Origin: Gymnothorax reevesii | Taxonomy: Eukaryota > Chordata > Actinopteri > Anguilliformes > Muraenidae | Assembly (NCBI GenBank): GCA_029721435.1 | Contig: CM056576.1 | Coordinates: forward strand, 70,573,876 to 70,637,875 | Direction of reading: 5' to 3' | Length of the DNA stretch: 64,000 nt | Part shown: positions 39,001-45,862 of the stretch, piece by piece | How positions within the stretch are numbered: position 1 is the stretch's first letter | Layout: every line of letters begins with the position of its first letter | The notes under the pieces: model-generated | Database searches by the model: none | What the model saw: only the letters and a program-made list of their open reading frames with translations | What the model was told of the DNA's origin: nothing | Made by a program: the position numbers and the translations under genes

Positions 39001-42000
39001 AATCGGGATCTTTCCATCCTCTAAACTGAGCAAGAGAAGACACCAAAAAAAAAAAAAAAAAACTCAATATGGCCAACTGGTCATGGGACGCGATGCAGTA
39101 AACTCTTACCCTCTTTGCTTGTTGCGATCATAAGGAAATATGCACATGATAACCAGATGAACTAGAAAGAATTCCACATCCAACCTCCACTCTTGTCGGC
39201 TTTTTATTTCACAGAATGATTTTAAAAAGAGGGCGCCAGTATCTTTTGGGGGGTTTTAATACTAAGAAGGGGTGTAGAATTTAATGTTAATATTGCCAAT
39301 GCATATGCTGTGCATGACATCATAACCCACTGTGTCCGTAGAATTGCAGCCACTGTTATATGTCATTACTATCACTGTCAGGCATAAGAAATTCTTTCCA
39401 AACCAAGAAAAATACGATGTCCAAACAGGGAATGCCAAATGTGCAACTAGGCACATTAAAAAAGCATTATGACACAAAGCAGTATGGGGTAAAACGGATC
39501 CAAAAACTCACGGTTTGGATCGTTCACGGATTTGAATGACGGATCGGATTTGAGTCAACATGAACACACACTACCTAGGGGTATGACGATATCACATCGC
39601 TATTTTTTTAAAGTGTAGTAAGAGAACCTGCTGGAATGGCATATGCAAGCTTTATTGCTTCCTTTAATAAACCCAATACAAAGAGCTGCTGAAAGTGCCA
39701 AACATCAGCAGTCATGTGAATGCTTCCGGAAAAACTGAATTAAATGAGTATTTATTGGCGCCATGTTGAACCGAGCTTAGCTGAGGTCTGTAGAATCATC
39801 TCCTTTTAACGAATTACTCTCATCCTGTTCCTGTTTATTTTGCACGATTAGCAATCAAATGGTTAATCTGCTTAATTTATTTGAATCTGCACATATCCCA
39901 ATTAAGATGGCCTCCTTTTGTCACATTTATAAACTTGAGTAGTCATTGAGCAGCACAGATTTGCATGAATTCGATTCTATCATTTTTTTTTCCCAGCAGT
40001 GCAACCTAATTTATTTTAAGATTGCACCTTATCAAAATGTTTCCAAAAGAATAGACTACTTTTGTGGGGAAGCGCAACTGCACACTATGCCGCAAAGGGA
40101 TAATGTAGGCTTTTAAATTACTAACACTCTTGCATCAAAGCGTTGGTAATTCAATAATTTAGTCAATTGTTTATAAGTGCATTGCGAAAGTTCACCTCAC
40201 GGTATGCATTTAAAGTCAATTCAAATGCAAGCTATGCATCAAACTTTCATGGTGTCAAAATCATTTTTGTATGAACAGCAATTATCCAGTTAATCATCAA
40301 CAAAATATAAACCTTACCTAATATTCCACTAGAATGTAGAATTTCAAGAAAATTCTGTTAACTGCCGTTAATGCAATCTTACAGCCCTCCACTGACGCAA
40401 GGCTTTAGGGCTTAATCACCAATCGTAATTGGTAAAGTGTCTCATCAGTTGCCTATGTGCTCAGTTATTTAATTAAACTAACTAGCCCATTCTAAATTAG
40501 AAACAGGTTGAGGGTTAACCTGCGTTATGGTAATGTCACTGGCTGTACACAGATATACTTTTAACAAAGCAAATTTAACACTCAGATCTCAGTCGGCAAA
40601 ACCACATTTAATGGAAATTTCTCTTAGGCGTATCAAACAGGAGACAGACAGAAAAAAAATATGACATGTGAGCTACATGAATTCAGAAGCTTCTACAGAC
40701 ATTGCAGTTTTATCTCACAATTAACGCAGATGGAAAAATGCTTGATAATTGCAATGAACAATGCAAGATGAGGGGAGCAGCACAGTGATTATCGCATCTG
40801 AACAAATTAACACCAAGTTGCTAATTGGGAAACGTAAATGGGAACAGGTCTGGAGAATGGTGAAAGCAGGGCTAGGTAATCCTCCGATTGCAAGTCCAGG
40901 GTGCTAGAGTTAAAGATCAGCTAAAATGCTATGATGAGAGATGGAGTTTGGACAAGGTTTTTTTTTGTAATTCTTTAGATTATTAGCATTCTTTCAATTT
41001 AACATTGTAGCGCAGTTACATCTGTTAGCTCTTCTCTATTACTGCATAATCATTATTGCCAACAGGCTAAATTGCTTGATTGTCATTTAGGCTCATTATA
41101 CGGGAGCAGATTTAGGCCGCATTTACACTGCAAGTCTTGATGCCCAGATCGGATTTGCTGCCTGAATCGGATTTTTTTATTTATTTATTTTTTTAACCGT
41201 GCCGTTACACATTTTATTAAGTGACCCATATCCGATTCACACAATTACACTTACCTACAACATCTGAAACATTGCGCATGCCTACTTTTAGTTTTTACTA
41301 AACTTTAGGCCACGCCAACTTCTGCACCAAGCGCTAACTGCTAAGCCAAAAACTATATGATGCTGACATATCGTCTGCCTGCTGATAAAACCTTGTTTCT
41401 CCAAATTGATAAGTAACAAAAAATCGTATGTCCACTATTCTTACATGCATAATTAAACATTTTTCATTTAATTTACATTTTAACTTATATTTAGGCTATA
41501 TAATTTTTTTTATTTTATATACTTTTTTAATTTTCCTGTAAAGTTTATCATTGTGAAGATACAAGGTTTTCTCAGAAGGCCGACGATATGTTTGATGATA
41601 ATGTTGCGGTGCGTGAAAACTTCACCTAACATTCCCGGGATTTTTAGGCAGAGAAGAAGGAAAAGGGTCACAATTGCATCTTGGGCATCTGCTGCAATTA
41701 ATACCCCTTCTGGCATTCAAAGGAATGTCTGGTTGCCAGACAGCCTCCATGTTCCAGGCCTTTCATTGAAAAATCTTTAGGTGCGCAAACATTTGCACCC
41801 GTAAACTTTCATTTTCAGCCTTAGGTGCGCATTTTTTTTTTTTTTTTAACGCAGCTTGAATGTTTTTTAGGTCCATCAAAAAAGGTGAAATTAATGTTGA
41901 ACATGATTCATTTAAGCCAATACAAGCAACATATTACCATAATATCTTATCATGTTAAAAACGGAGATAGGTAACAGCTCTCATTCCTACATTACATCCT

Positions 42001-44835
42001 TCTTATACAGGCACGCAATAGTTGTAATTGTAGCTTAAGATCTGGCCAAGGTACAGTTAAGATTAGGGACTGTGATGTACTAGTTCAGGAGCTTGGGAGC
42101 ATTTTGTTTGATAATCGAAAATATATAAGCGAAGTTTCACTTACCCAGCTCAGCAATGACCACGTAGCCTACCACTTGAAAACGACACATCAGCCTACAT
42201 TGTATTTTCGTCGCATTAACACGTGTTTTTATCTGTTTTTTCTGTTTAATTGGTGAATATTAAGATTAAGTTGTTAAATGTCAGCCATTAGTAATGCGAA
42301 CCAATAGTTATTTAGGCCATTTAATTTGAAACGGAATTAAAATGTTAATTAAAATTAAAATCATATCTGTGGTCCACATTGTTATTCATGAGCCGTTGCA
42401 CACTATGCAAAAGAGTTTGGAAACGTTTAGATTGCGCGGCAGTTTTGATGCCTGTGCGCACAAAAATGAAACATTTTTAATGGATATGTACACATTTATT
42501 TGCACAGCTATTTCATAATAAGGCCTGATGTTCAGTCTGCCAGCTTCTCAAATATAAAACCTCGTTCATTTACCGTGTGGTCACTGTTAATGCGACAAAA
42601 TAAGCTAAATGGTCGCAGATTTGATGACGATAGAGACACAGTGCGTAAGAAAATCCGATCACCCTGTTTACACAGCGGTCGCACTAGCACATATACGATA
42701 CATATCGGATTTATTTCCACATATGAATGAGGCCTGTATCCGATCGCATGCGTCTTTTTCTTGTTTACACTGTCAACGAGCATATCCAATCTGAGCAAAA
42801 AAAAGAAATAAAAAAATTCGGAATTGGGTCACATTACACTGACAATGTAAATGAGGCCTTAGGGTTGGCCAGTTGAGCCTTAAAAGGTGATGGAAGCTGC
42901 CCAACCTCGCTGACAATAAGAGGAGATCTAATCTGAATCATCTTCCTGGAAGCACATCAAATGATTGTCGTTTAATTCAGACCGTTTGTATGTTTCAAGA
43001 AGAAATGGGACACACCTGTGTACTCACACCTCATAGGGGCAAGTTGTCTCATTTCGCTCGTTCTGAACAGCTCCATCTAATTATTTTGATTTTGGCTGAA
43101 TATAACGTTACACTTGAAGCACGCATAGGAAAAATAAGATGTAAAAAAGAAGACCCCAAGTGGTCAAAACCGGTATTAAAGTTTGATTCGGTTTTTAATT
43201 CAATATGAAACCGGTTTAATTTTTTTTCATATCGGCACATGCTTTGTGTGTACCAAACTGTGAAGAGGGATCCATACGGATCAAAGATGGTCTGTTGCAC
43301 CACTAGAAAGCAGGGTATTAAAGGGAAACACTGTAATACATTTTAAAATGGAGTTTTATTATAATATGTAAAAAATAATTTTTTACAAGTTATTTGTTGA
43401 AATAATTTAGAATGATTATGCATTCAAAAATGGGAATTTAAATTTGTAAATGAAGAAAACAAGCTATAATCAATAGCTAGAGCGAGCAATTTACATCAAT
43501 AAAACTAACGTTATGTCATTGACGCATCATGAAGCTTATCTGCGTGGCAACCTTACATAAGACCATTAATGTAGCCCATTAATATTACAGGCATAATTCC
43601 TAAGAAAGTCGTGCATACGTGCAACGCTAACGCTATAATCATACAACAAGGATACAGATGGTATGCAACGGCCTAATTTTACAGTCACCGTTTGGGCTTT
43701 AATAGAACTCATTAGTAATGAGCCGTTGACAACTACATGGCTTAACGTTAAATATAACAATAGCAAAGATGTCAAGGCACTTAGAAGGGGATGTTTCGAT
43801 AGCATTCCGGATGTCAAAGGCTCCTGGGGTTGGTGTTCTGTCACTAGCAGTTTCTCCATTGCATCTACCCGCGAAACGTAACGTTAGCTGCAGTACCATG
43901 AACATCAGTATCAGTTAACTGATACATGATCAGTAAAAACAGTTTGACTCGTCACCAGAATAACGTTGCTTATCACACAGGATGTCGGTTGACAGCCCTG
44001 TCTCTTGAAATTGTCAGATGGACGGACAGAACGAGGAGTCGCCCCTTTTCCAGATTTGACTACGGCTAACTAAGCTACATTAGCTAACGTGTGTCACACG
44101 CGTTTGTCCAATCTGAGCGTTTTACCGAACAGCGTGATTGATCAATTGACTGTTAGCTATTAGCGTGGCAATAGGTACATCGACAAAACTCATTTTAATG
44201 TGAAAATAATTTCACAATGTAAACTGCACTGATACCGCTGAAATGAAGGGAAACTTCCTTTCATAGGGGCGGTTAAATTCGTCTCATCACCTGAAAATAC
44301 CGTCGCCGCGCTGCGCATGGATGGATAACATCTACATGTCCATCTAACCATCAATAATAACGTAGCTAGTCATTTACCAGCTAAAGAAATATGCAAATTA
44401 CTTTAAAGTCAAACCATCACCTGGCTCTCCAACTCAGGCAAATTGCAAATTAGCCGACTAGGGTTATCGCGGCACTATAGCAGCGAGCTAGCATCCCCGA
44501 GACATTCAATCCGGCGATGCCACCGGCTAACTGACGTTAGACGAACGTTACAACCCTCGCAGTAACGGTTGTGGACCTATAACTACAGCTGCGCGTGGCA
44601 GCTTTCAAACGTAGTTATCGTCAGCAGACAAGGACGGAAATTGGCGAGATGAAATCAACGTTAACTAGCTATAAACCGGCAAATGTAATGCACGCTAATC
44701 TACAGCTAGCAAAACAGCAGGAGCTGGCTATTCTTACCCAAACATTCCTCCCAAAAACGAGCCAGAGGACTTCACTTTCTTATCTGCCTCAGCCATGAGC
44801 TGAATCGCTTCTTTCTCTTTGCCGGAGTTGTCCAT
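8954..44835 (-). CDS. napb: SNAP (soluble NSF attachment protein), beta-SNAP-like; exons 1-7 of a gene that continues off the left edge
   Basis: SNAP proteins bind assembled SNARE bundles on the cytosolic face of membranes and recruit the AAA ATPase NSF, which takes the bundle apart after fusion. Seven minus-strand exons splice in phase (coding lengths 98, 80, 117, 47, 78, 56 and 85 nt) to give residues 1-187 of about 295. Conserved blocks run in family order: [10 protein letters not shown] at the start, [82 protein letters not shown] and KAIEIYEQ. These form the helical TPR-like layer that grips the SNARE bundle. The C-terminal NSF-stimulating part is absent; I found no further exon in 1-8953, so it must lie left of position 1. 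The residues [22 protein letters not shown] and [12 protein letters not shown] match human NAPB better than NAPA. Fish carry several napa/napb duplicates, so the paralogue name is tentative; the family is certain. Most intron sequence is transposon-derived. Confidence 0.93.
9144..10432. mobile_element. Foldback element filling intron 6
   Basis: The left arm (9144-9412) and right arm (10187-10432) are inverted repeats with ends GGGTCATTCCATATGAA and TTCATATGGAATGACCC. Both contain GATTTTGGAGGCCAATATTT and the block around CATAGGTATGGGCTGAAAAT. No transposase is present. No clean target duplication is visible. The 1289-bp element makes up 91% of the 1416-bp intron. Confidence 0.75.
9715..9840. 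repeat. Common fish interspersed repeat segment
   Basis: The segment around CTTTATTTATGCAGGTGAAA and TCTCATTGAGACCCAGG followed by ACAAGAGAGACC matches a repeat motif familiar from fish genomes. It sits in the spacer of the foldback element at 9144-10432. Confidence 0.5.
10455..10510 (-). CDS. napb: napb exon 6
   Basis: The exon has acceptor TTTCAG|GCG and donor ACAG|GTAACG. It encodes [18 protein letters not shown] plus two nt of Ser. The foldback element that fills intron 6 ends only about 20 bp downstream of this donor (element edge at 10432, donor GT at 10454-10453). Confidence 0.93.
10511..11083. other. Intron 5 sequence, nothing recognised
   Basis: No exon, repeat end or coding similarity was recognised here. 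Confidence 0.4.
11092..12113. mobile_element. Non-autonomous hAT transposon with perfect 8-bp target duplication
   Basis: The ends are TAGGGGTGTTAATG and its imperfect complement ending GGCACCCCTA. They are flanked by exact CTCCCTGG copies at 11084-11091 and 12114-12121. An 8-bp duplication with TAGGGGTG-type ends is the hAT signature. The subterminal sequence also mirrors itself (CGGTTACACGATGG near 11157 versus CCGTGTAGCCGTTTAC near 12076). At 1022 bp it has no transposase frame. The pre-insertion site reads GATACTCCCTGGCATAATTC. Confidence 0.85.
12122..12677. other. Intron 5 sequence, nothing recognised
   Basis: Open frames of 60-90 codons occur on both strands at 12099-12374, but I recognise no family in them. 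A poly(A) run of 16 is at about 12518. Confidence 0.35.
12678..13163. repeat. Interspersed repeat with internal 150-bp units, copy 1 (two units)
   Basis: This region aligns by eye with 54429-55045 over its whole length, from AACTAGGCTTNGGCC to ATCGCGTTAACAC. It contains two degenerate internal units beginning at about 12800 and 12951 (CATTTGAACTTAATTTCAGG and CATTTACACTTGATTTGAGG). The other copy has three units. Non-coding; probably a non-autonomous DNA element. Confidence 0.75.
13164..14930. other. Intron 5 sequence with unassigned open frames
   Basis: A lysine-rich frame at 13171-13422 (+) contains [16 protein letters not shown], and one at 13696-13965 (+) contains [17 protein letters not shown]. 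Neither belongs to a family I can name. Around 13985-14160 there is a GC-richer stretch with MITE-like character but no confirmed ends. Confidence 0.3.
14940..15665 (-). pseudogene. BEL/Pao retrotransposon pol remnant (integrase region)
   Basis: Minus-strand pieces read in order as the integrase of BEL/Pao elements: an [10 protein letters not shown] zinc-finger-like block near 15410, [20 protein letters not shown] near 15290, [18 protein letters not shown] near 15210, and SDKGTNF, the second catalytic Asp block, near 15030. Frameshifts and stops separate them, so the frame is dead. Gag pieces of the same type and strand lie at 17140-19740, so this is one element split by later insertions. Confidence 0.8.
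15720..16530 (+). pseudogene. Non-LTR retrotransposon fragment (linker to reverse transcriptase start)
   Basis: A 142-residue frame at 15925-16353 contains [20 protein letters not shown] and [10 protein letters not shown], then [12 protein letters not shown]. This is the endonuclease-to-RT linker typical of Jockey/L2/I-group fish LINEs. Just beyond, [14 protein letters not shown] near 16465 is the start of the RT palm. It breaks off at the MITE at 16533. It lies in opposite orientation inside the BEL/Pao remnant. Confidence 0.7.
16533..17134. mobile_element. MITE with GCCTGATTCATG ends
   Basis: The ends GCCTGATTCATG (16533) and CATGAATCAGGC (17134) are exact complements. The similarity continues inward (GTGGTCGGCGCGGT versus ACCGCACCGACC). 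Length 602 bp with no coding frame. The end sequence resembles Harbinger-type repeats, though a 3-bp target duplication is not clean (TAA versus TCA). It contains a TAG/TAA trinucleotide run at 16930-16963. Confidence 0.65.
16930..16963. repeat. (TAG)n(TAA)n microsatellite
   Basis: Five to six TAG units followed by about five TAA units, an uninterrupted compound trinucleotide repeat. Confidence 0.9.
17140..19740 (-). pseudogene. BEL/Pao retrotransposon gag remnant
   Basis: The minus strand carries, in order from 19740 down, [20 protein letters not shown] and [20 protein letters not shown] (N-terminal gag, 19313-19561), an acidic linker [15 protein letters not shown] (near 18910), the block [19 protein letters not shown] (near 18280), and the zinc-knuckle region [18 protein letters not shown] (near 17400) continuing to [14 protein letters not shown] (near 17300). 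The order and motifs are those of BEL/Pao gag. Stops and frameshifts make it inactive. An LTR-like segment interrupts it at about 17587-18060. Confidence 0.8.
17587..18060 (+). repeat. Possible LTR inserted in the BEL/Pao gag remnant
   Basis: Gag similarity stops at about 17510 and resumes at about 18190. The intervening segment begins TGTAATGTGA near 17587 and carries CATAAGGAGAAAAAT. It is followed at 18052 by TTGGAGCCATAACAGGG, which could be a primer-binding site next to an LTR 3' end. Only this partial structure is visible and no target duplication was established. Confidence 0.35.
20168..20245 (+). other. Candidate unassigned coding exon (26 codons)
   Basis: A short frame flanked by TTGTTCTAG| and |GTATGTTTTC encodes [20 protein letters not shown] then DETFS. 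Its length is a multiple of three and its splice phases agree. It lies on the strand opposite napb, 26 bp before the target duplication of foldback element B. I cannot assign it to a protein family; it may be a chance frame or a transposon exon. Confidence 0.25.
20300..20700. repeat. AAATACAATAC array, left arm of element B
   Basis: About 15 degenerate copies of GAAATACAATACAC. The first eleven are in one orientation and the rest (from about 20619, GTATTGTTTTT) in the other. Conserved GTGCCAAAAT/ATTTTGGCAC-like words bound the sub-blocks, so the arm itself contains a smaller hairpin (about 20593-20705). Confidence 0.85.
21920..22440. repeat. AAATACAATAC array, right arm of element B
   Basis: About 20 degenerate copies. 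Orientation changes at about 21965 and 22205. Blocks such as GTAACAATAAATACAATACAAA recur in both arms, as does the spacer CAATTTCGGTCAGGATTATTCATG (left arm: CAATGTCTATCAGGAATATTCATG). This indicates that the arms derive from one ancestral module. Confidence 0.85.
22471..23480. other. Intron 5 sequence, unassigned
   Basis: A minus-strand frame at 22453-22791 contains [20 protein letters not shown]. It looks protein-like but I cannot place it. A run of about 18 A residues is at 23151-23168. Confidence 0.3.
23500..24530 (-). mobile_element. Tc1-like transposon relic (family 3) with dead transposase
   Basis: The minus strand shows, across frames, [16 protein letters not shown] (near 24310), [20 protein letters not shown] (near 23985), a GGG..VW-like core near 23780, and the second catalytic region near 23640 ([11 protein letters not shown], where family members read FWQDNDAKQ). 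Many stops and frameshifts are present. The right edge near 24530 (CTTATTCCACTTCATTGCAC) looks like a Tc1 terminal sequence. A left end was not located with certainty. Confidence 0.65.
24540..24784. other. Short intron 5 remainder next to exon 5
   Basis: No recognised element; it lies between the Tc1 relic and the exon 5 donor. Confidence 0.3.
24785..24862 (-). CDS. napb: napb exon 5
   Basis: The exon is 78 nt (26 codons, phase 0 at both ends). It encodes [20 protein letters not shown] and then LVDIEK, among the most conserved stretches of the SNAP family. The acceptor is TTCTAG|GGG. The donor GAAG|GTTTGT departs from the GTRAGT consensus and may be weak. Confidence 0.93.
24863..25580. other. 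Intron 4 (718 bp), no element recognised
   Basis: Bounded by the exon 4 donor GTAAGC and the exon 5 acceptor TTCTAG on the minus strand. I see no repeat ends; it appears to be one of the few introns free of recognisable transposons. Confidence 0.6.
25581..25627 (-). CDS. napb: napb exon 4 (47-nt small exon)
   Basis: This is a very short exon with acceptor AACGATAG|AGG and donor ATG|GTAAGC. It completes the split Glu codon and encodes [15 protein letters not shown]. Asn-Thr-Ala-Ile-Asp at this place is closer to NAPB (NAAID) than to NAPA (MRAIE). Total coding length to this point is 342 nt, an exact multiple of three. It is too short to find by open reading frame alone and was identified from the protein motif. 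Confidence 0.92.
25628..27125. other. Intron 3 proximal part, nothing recognised
   Basis: Non-coding sequence without identifiable transposon ends. It is followed by the GC-rich hairpin repeat at 27136. Confidence 0.35.
27136..27262. repeat. GC-rich hairpin repeat, copy 1
   Basis: About 127 bp closely similar to 31038-31157: GCGTGCAATGCAC, then CCCCTCAGCCCGATGTC, a (CGCC)n tract, ACGAAGGATAGCAA, and a closing GGGCTGAGGG that complements CCCTCAGCCC. The paired ends give a stem of 10-11 bp. The strand opposite the (CGCC)n tract, which is the transcribed RNA sense for napb, has five GGG runs within about 24 nt. Confidence 0.75.
27263..27600. other. Intron 3 sequence, nothing recognised
   Basis: No repeat end or coding similarity seen. 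Confidence 0.3.
27604..27915 (+). repeat. Possible solo LTR or retroelement promoter
   Basis: The plus strand has CATATAAAAGCC (TATA-like, about 27798) and, 35 bp later, AATAAA (27834), in a segment that begins TGTTACGCCATAACA and ends near GTTATCAGCA. The spacing of promoter to polyadenylation signal is LTR-like. No target duplication or internal retroelement sequence was found, so this is tentative. Confidence 0.35.
28056..29291 (+). mobile_element. Tc1-like transposon (family 4), left end missing
   Basis: The right terminus AGTGTTCCCTTTATTTTTTT followed by GAGCAGTGTA (29262-29291) is the well-known end of a fish Tc1 family. The corresponding left terminus is not present upstream of the transposase, so the 5' end is lost. 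It contains the transposase relic described separately. Confidence 0.8.
28148..29041 (+). pseudogene. Tc1 transposase, nearly complete but frameshifted
   Basis: The plus strand reads [18 protein letters not shown] (DNA-binding linker), PDESRFTLS with the first catalytic Asp near 28480, GSVMVWGGI near 28585, [20 protein letters not shown] with the second Asp near 28745, and [12 protein letters not shown] with the catalytic Glu near 28845, ending RGGHTHN then stop at 29041. At least two frameshifts and an in-frame stop (at 28817) break it. Order and spacing are those of a DD34E Tc1 transposase. Confidence 0.85.
29292..30760. other. Intron 3 sequence with an imperfect 55-bp duplication
   Basis: Mostly unassigned. 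TCTATTCATTATGTGGGTGG (about 30169) and TCTATTCATTATACAGGTGG (about 30318) start two similar 55-bp stretches about 148 bp apart, each ending in a GAATG word. No coding similarity. Confidence 0.35.
30780..31483. repeat. Degenerate minisatellite, unit about 110 bp, interrupted by the hairpin repeat
   Basis: At least four units recur with the order ATTGTGAAAGT..., GGTCAAAGTTGG..GAAATG, TGGTGACCCAAA..GG, TTTGACCTCAAACATCCAAA. Unit starts are at about 30908, 31150, 31258 and 31375, and a partial earlier unit lies near 30850. The hairpin repeat at 31038-31157 lies between the first and second full units. The array stops at about 31480 at the Tc1 fragment. Confidence 0.7.
31038..31157. repeat. GC-rich hairpin repeat, copy 2
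   Basis: Same sequence as 27136-27262 apart from a shorter (CGCC)n tract. Stem arms are CCCCTCAGCCC (31057) and GGGCTGAGGGG (31139). It lies between minisatellite units, so it is probably an insertion and hence mobile. Confidence 0.75.
31508..32000 (-). mobile_element. Tc1 fragment (family 2), 5' part
   Basis: Nearly identical to the right part of the element at 48357-49451. The outer end GGTTTTGGGTTTTG is at 32000 next to TA. It encodes the first third of a transposase on the minus strand ([20 protein letters not shown], then [17 protein letters not shown]) and breaks at 31508 within the DNA-binding domain. Confidence 0.85.
32003..33732. other. Intron 3 sequence, partly old repeat
   Basis: 32210-32760 has the style of an old non-coding interspersed repeat (CACCGATTTTGATGAAACTT, CCACCAATAAATAAGAGC), but I cannot delimit it. 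The remainder is unassigned. Confidence 0.3.
33733..34110 (+). mobile_element. Tc1 fragment (family 1), one end only
   Basis: Matches one side of the full element at 4109-5674, in the opposite orientation to its left half: GTCCGTCAAAGGAGACCC at 33737, AACTTTTTTGAGACATGTAG, and the terminal repeat ending CGGAAGTGGGGTTG at 34110, followed by TA. The other half is missing, leaving about 380 bp. Confidence 0.85.
34187..34317 (-). repeat. Duplicated L1 segment, copy 1
   Basis: 131 bp identical or nearly so to 35137-35278, except that the second copy carries an extra 11 bp (ACACAGCAGAA repeated). Read on the minus strand it encodes [17 protein letters not shown], part of an L1 endonuclease domain. 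Confidence 0.85.
34870..36310 (-). pseudogene. L1 retrotransposon remnant (ORF1 start, ORF2 endonuclease)
   Basis: The minus strand carries a possible ORF1 N-terminus ([19 protein letters not shown], 36065-36304). This is followed by endonuclease pieces: [20 protein letters not shown] near 35490, [20 protein letters not shown] near 35150, SSHVHRL..FLVDSRF near 35070, and [15 protein letters not shown] near 35000. Frameshifts, stops and a duplication break it; it does not reach the reverse transcriptase. It was copied into napb intron 3 in the gene's own orientation. Confidence 0.75.
36430..36915. repeat. Old non-coding interspersed repeat
   Basis: It contains TTTCAGAACAATCCGTCCAG near 36484 and a similar TTTCAGAACAATCTGTCCAG near 36793, so an internal unit recurs. 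It ends CTTATATGGCCTTTGGCCAT. The style (AGGTCAAAGGTCAGGGTGCC) is like other fish repeats with no coding capacity. Borders are approximate. Confidence 0.45.
36916..37723. other. Intron 3 distal end, nothing recognised
   Basis: No element ends or exons were recognised. CAAGATCCCACCCAC occurs twice close together near 37562 and 37582. Confidence 0.3.
37724..37840 (-). CDS. napb: napb exon 3
   Basis: The acceptor is CACACAG|CTGCGG and the donor CAAG|GTGAGA. It encodes [17 protein letters not shown] and continues through [22 protein letters not shown]. The ending KKADPQ followed by a split Glu codon matches the next exon, which begins AG GCT ATC (E-A-I). Confidence 0.93.
38292..38371 (-). CDS. 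napb: napb exon 2
   Basis: The acceptor is TTTGTCAG|GGGG and the donor AGCG|GTGTGT. The exon encodes [20 protein letters not shown] and continues to KMAKNWS, the first full TPR-like helix pair. Intron 2 on its downstream side is only 451 bp, the shortest in the gene. Confidence 0.93.
38464..38526. repeat. (AAT/ATT)n microsatellite
   Basis: Compound trinucleotide repeat, AATAATAAT then ATTATTATT, in intron 1 close to the exon 2 acceptor. The two halves are complementary and could form a small hairpin. Confidence 0.9.
38527..41108. other. Intron 1 sequence, nothing firmly recognised
   Basis: At about 39500-39600, CGGATCCAAAAACTCACGG and CCTAGGGGTATGACGATATC resemble ends of hAT-type elements, but matching partners were not found. 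There is a poly(A) run at about 39043. The rest is unassigned AT-rich sequence. Confidence 0.3.
41109..42860. mobile_element. Foldback/MITE-like element in intron 1
   Basis: The left end TTAGGCCGCATTTACACTGC and right end CAATGTAAATGAGGCCTTA are inverted repeats. GATCGGATTT/AAATCCGATC words recur inside both sides (41140-41180 and 42640-42830). Length is about 1.75 kb without a transposase frame. The end sequence is of the kind seen in fish hAT-derived MITEs; a target duplication was not evident. Confidence 0.55.
42861..44737. other. Intron 1 sequence next to exon 1
   Basis: No element delimited. The portion 43900-44737 is less AT-rich with more CpG than the rest, as expected near a vertebrate promoter and first exon. 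Confidence 0.4.
44738..44835 (-). CDS. napb: napb exon 1 (start codon to residue 32 plus 2 nt)
   Basis: The ATG is the complement of 44833-44835, and the encoded start [17 protein letters not shown] is typical of the family. The exon ends ...GGMFG and splits the next glycine codon. The donor reads GG|GTAAGA, which is strong. No other in-frame ATG upstream gives a family-like extension, so this start is chosen with confidence. Confidence 0.93.
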
Positions 44836-44980
44836 GTTTGTTTATCAAAAAAATACCTAAGACTGGCAAGCTAAAATGGGCAATACACGCGAGCAGTCAG
44901 TACTGTCCTCACGACTGTTCATCTGCCTTATCCTTACGTTGCAGCAAACATAAGATCAACAAACGTCAGATAAAAATAAT
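44836..44980 (-). promoter_or_regulatory. napb: Presumed napb 5' UTR and core promoter region
   Basis: Only about 140 bp separate the start codon from a LINE-type 3' end at 44980-45310. I see no TATA box at a convincing distance. The assignment rests on position alone. The transcription start may lie here, or an untranslated first exon may lie further right. Confidence 0.3.
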
Positions 44981-45310
44981 TCTTCTTCTTCCTTTCAAGG
45001 TTAATTTACTGTTACGTGCCTTACCGCCACCTACTGGACTGGATGGAACAAAAAATTGGCAGAGAAAAAATTTATCTGCCTTGACCCTAACCAACAATCC
45101 TTGATGACAATAGTTACTCCTCAATAATTCTGAAACTCGATGTTTAATTCCCACCAAACCTTTTATCCAAAATTCCTTGAATTTCCTCCCCCTTGACACC
45201 AGTCATCTCAAAGAGATCTTTGGCTGCTTGTACAAACATCCATCCTTGACTTCCTCGTCTTTGCTTCAATCTCGCTTGTGCAGCTGCACGCCATGGCAAT
45301 CCACACAAAA
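44980..45310 (-). repeat. LINE 3' end (GAAGAA-tailed) upstream of napb
   Basis: The minus strand reads CCAGTCCAGTAGGTGGCGGT AAGGCAC and ends in a GGAAGAAGAAGAA tail at about 44980, a 3' end seen on many fish non-LTR elements. The preceding minus-strand sequence has a short open frame (KGRRRIIFI end) without clear RT motifs. 5' border uncertain. Confidence 0.5.
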
Positions 45311-45552
45311 TATCTGCTTTTACTGATCATTCAAAGAAACCACAGGATTTGTCTGAAAATAAGATCATCAGAAAATCCAGGAGTAAAAAAAATGGACATG
45401 GTAGCAAAACTGGATACACTGAAATGGGTGGAACAGACAAATGAAAAAGGTAGTAATCTGCACTGACTCGTGTCACTCTTGTTAGATGCAAATCATTCCG
45501 ACTGAATAGCCATCAGGTTATATTTTTCAACATAATTCAGTTTTCTGAACAG

Positions 45553-45862
45553 GGGGTGGGCAATTCTGGTCCTGGAGGGCTGGTGTGTATGCAGGATTTT
45601 TTTTTTATCAATTACCCCAAAGAATTGAGTTAATTGATAGCATACACAAATATAGATTTGTGCAATAATTAGATCAAAGAAAAATGTTTTATGAAGGGAG
45701 AAAAGAACAGTCTTTGGTGATCATCCGTGATAATTTAAAGAAATGCTCCAGAAATGTCAGATTTCACAAATGGTTTGGCTAATTTAGATAATCAACTAAT
45801 TAAAGGCCAGAAGCTGGTGTGAAAACCAGGGACAGATACGTCCCTCGTTGCCCACCTCTACT
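45553..45862. mobile_element. hAT-type MITE
   Basis: It begins CAGGGGGTGGGCAATTCTGG and ends CGTTGCCCACCTCTA, with the internal words GGCCAGAAGCTGGTGTGAAA and CTGGTGTGTATGCAGG. This is a short element widespread in fish; CAGGGGTGGGCAA is a hAT-like terminal repeat. The 310-bp length is normal for it. Confidence 0.65.
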
